A DNA stretch of 64,000 nucleotides, taken from Sulfuricurvum sp. Lineage in GTDB: Bacteria; Campylobacterota; Campylobacteria; Campylobacterales; Sulfurimonadaceae. The stretch is taken from positions 81,197 through 145,196 of the forward strand of contig NZ_JAQTNN010000007.1 of assembly GCF_028713855.1 (NCBI RefSeq). The letters run 5' to 3'. Below the pieces are notes generated by a model, which was given only the letters and a program-made list of their open reading frames with translations, did no database searches and was not told where the DNA came from. Below, piece by piece: positions 63,833-64,000 of this stretch. The stretch's first letter is position 1; the number at the start of each line of letters is the position of its first letter. The position numbers were made by a program, and so were the translations under genes.

Positions 63833-64000
63833 TAGTGCGCATACGTAGGCTTTGAGCCTTTCCTGCGGCTATGCTGTAGATTTCACTCGAAGTTTCCAGC
63901 CGTTTCACAAACATGTTTCCACTTTTTCAACGGCGAATCAGGCTGTAAAATTGTAGCGTAAAGCTACACTTCGGTCTCTTCTTTTTTCTTCGATTTTAGT
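63833..64000. other. Structured non-coding end of the window after ssb copy 2
   Basis: No gene. Small inverted repeats AGGCT/AGCCT and TGTAGC/GCTACA (the latter near 63952) occur downstream of ssb, the position of the hairpin region in the first element. By analogy the rep gene should start just beyond base 64000. Confidence 0.4.

Larger units (their letters stand above)
56411..64000 (+). mobile_element. Candidate second phage-derived element carrying RADAR, truncated by window end
   Basis: The AT-rich block with a defence operon, an unknown ORF, a palindrome and an ssb-like gene repeats the layout of the element at 19040-30746. The rep, integrase and second attachment site would lie beyond base 64000 and no core repeat can be demonstrated here, so the boundaries are provisional. 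Confidence 0.45.

Noticed and set aside
1..64000. CRISPR arrays, rRNA genes and insertion sequences
   Set aside because: No regularly spaced repeats, rRNA-like sequence or transposase genes were seen anywhere in the window.

Overview
The window comes from a member of the Campylobacterota, most likely a Sulfuricurvum- or Sulfurimonas-like sulfur oxidiser. This is inferred from the proteins (short recN, monofunctional hisB beside kdsC and lptC/lptA, HIGN-type gltX, many PAS/GGDEF and HQWRQP-type kinases) and from extended -10 promoters lacking a clear -35. No database search was possible. Most of the window is dense core chromosome with 1-4 nt gene overlaps. Two AT-rich accessory blocks interrupt it.

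Positions 1-19004 carry a small operon (AAA+ ATPase end, VWA/metallopeptidase-like protein, unknown helical protein, winged-helix protein, ArsC/nitrogenase-associated thioredoxin-fold protein), a response regulator with a ribbon-helix-helix output, tRNA-Glu, KtrB/KtrA potassium uptake, gltX-yggT-slt, a FecR/OmpA/CHASE2-kinase operon on the minus strand, then mobB-fbp-CxxC protein-metG-MurF-like protein, and ygjP-like peptidase and queC on the minus strand.

Positions 19040-30746 are an integrated element of about 11.7 kb bounded by a perfect 18-bp direct repeat in the queC-ybeY intergenic region. In transcription order (all minus strand) it encodes a type III-like restriction-modification pair (mod, res), an unknown 373-aa protein, an 85-aa protein resembling a filamentous-phage single-strand DNA-binding protein, a rolling-circle-type replication initiator, a small putative DNA-binding protein and a tyrosine integrase. 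No coat, adsorption or Zot-like genes are seen. The ssb-rep gap has strong hairpins that could be an origin.

Positions 30748-47768 hold ybeY and then a nearly unbroken minus-strand run for envelope and housekeeping functions: gltA, CoA-binding protein, ilvA, WD40 protein, ppx, nadK, recN, tatD, mltD-like, rlpA, hisB, kdsC, lptC, lptA, engB, acetyltransferase, mreD-like and mrdA. Positions 47896-56410 are signalling and transport genes: two PAS-GGDEF diguanylate cyclases, and a histidine kinase plus YfiR-like protein divergent from a TonB-dependent receptor.

Positions 56763-63440 are a four-gene AT-rich operon that I read as a RADAR antiphage system: RdrA-like ATPase, RdrB-like adenosine deaminase with all expected metal/catalytic motifs, followed by a membrane-anchored NERD-domain putative nuclease and an unknown 346-aa protein. 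Immediately downstream lies a second copy (55% identical by my hand alignment) of the 85-aa ssDNA-binding-like protein of the first element. Both copies are preceded, at almost the same distance (31 and 32 nt), by a perfect palindrome. The main hypothesis is therefore that both defence modules are cargo of one family of phage-derived integrative elements with the layout defence cargo - unknown ORF - palindrome - ssb - rep - integrase, the second element running past the end of the window.
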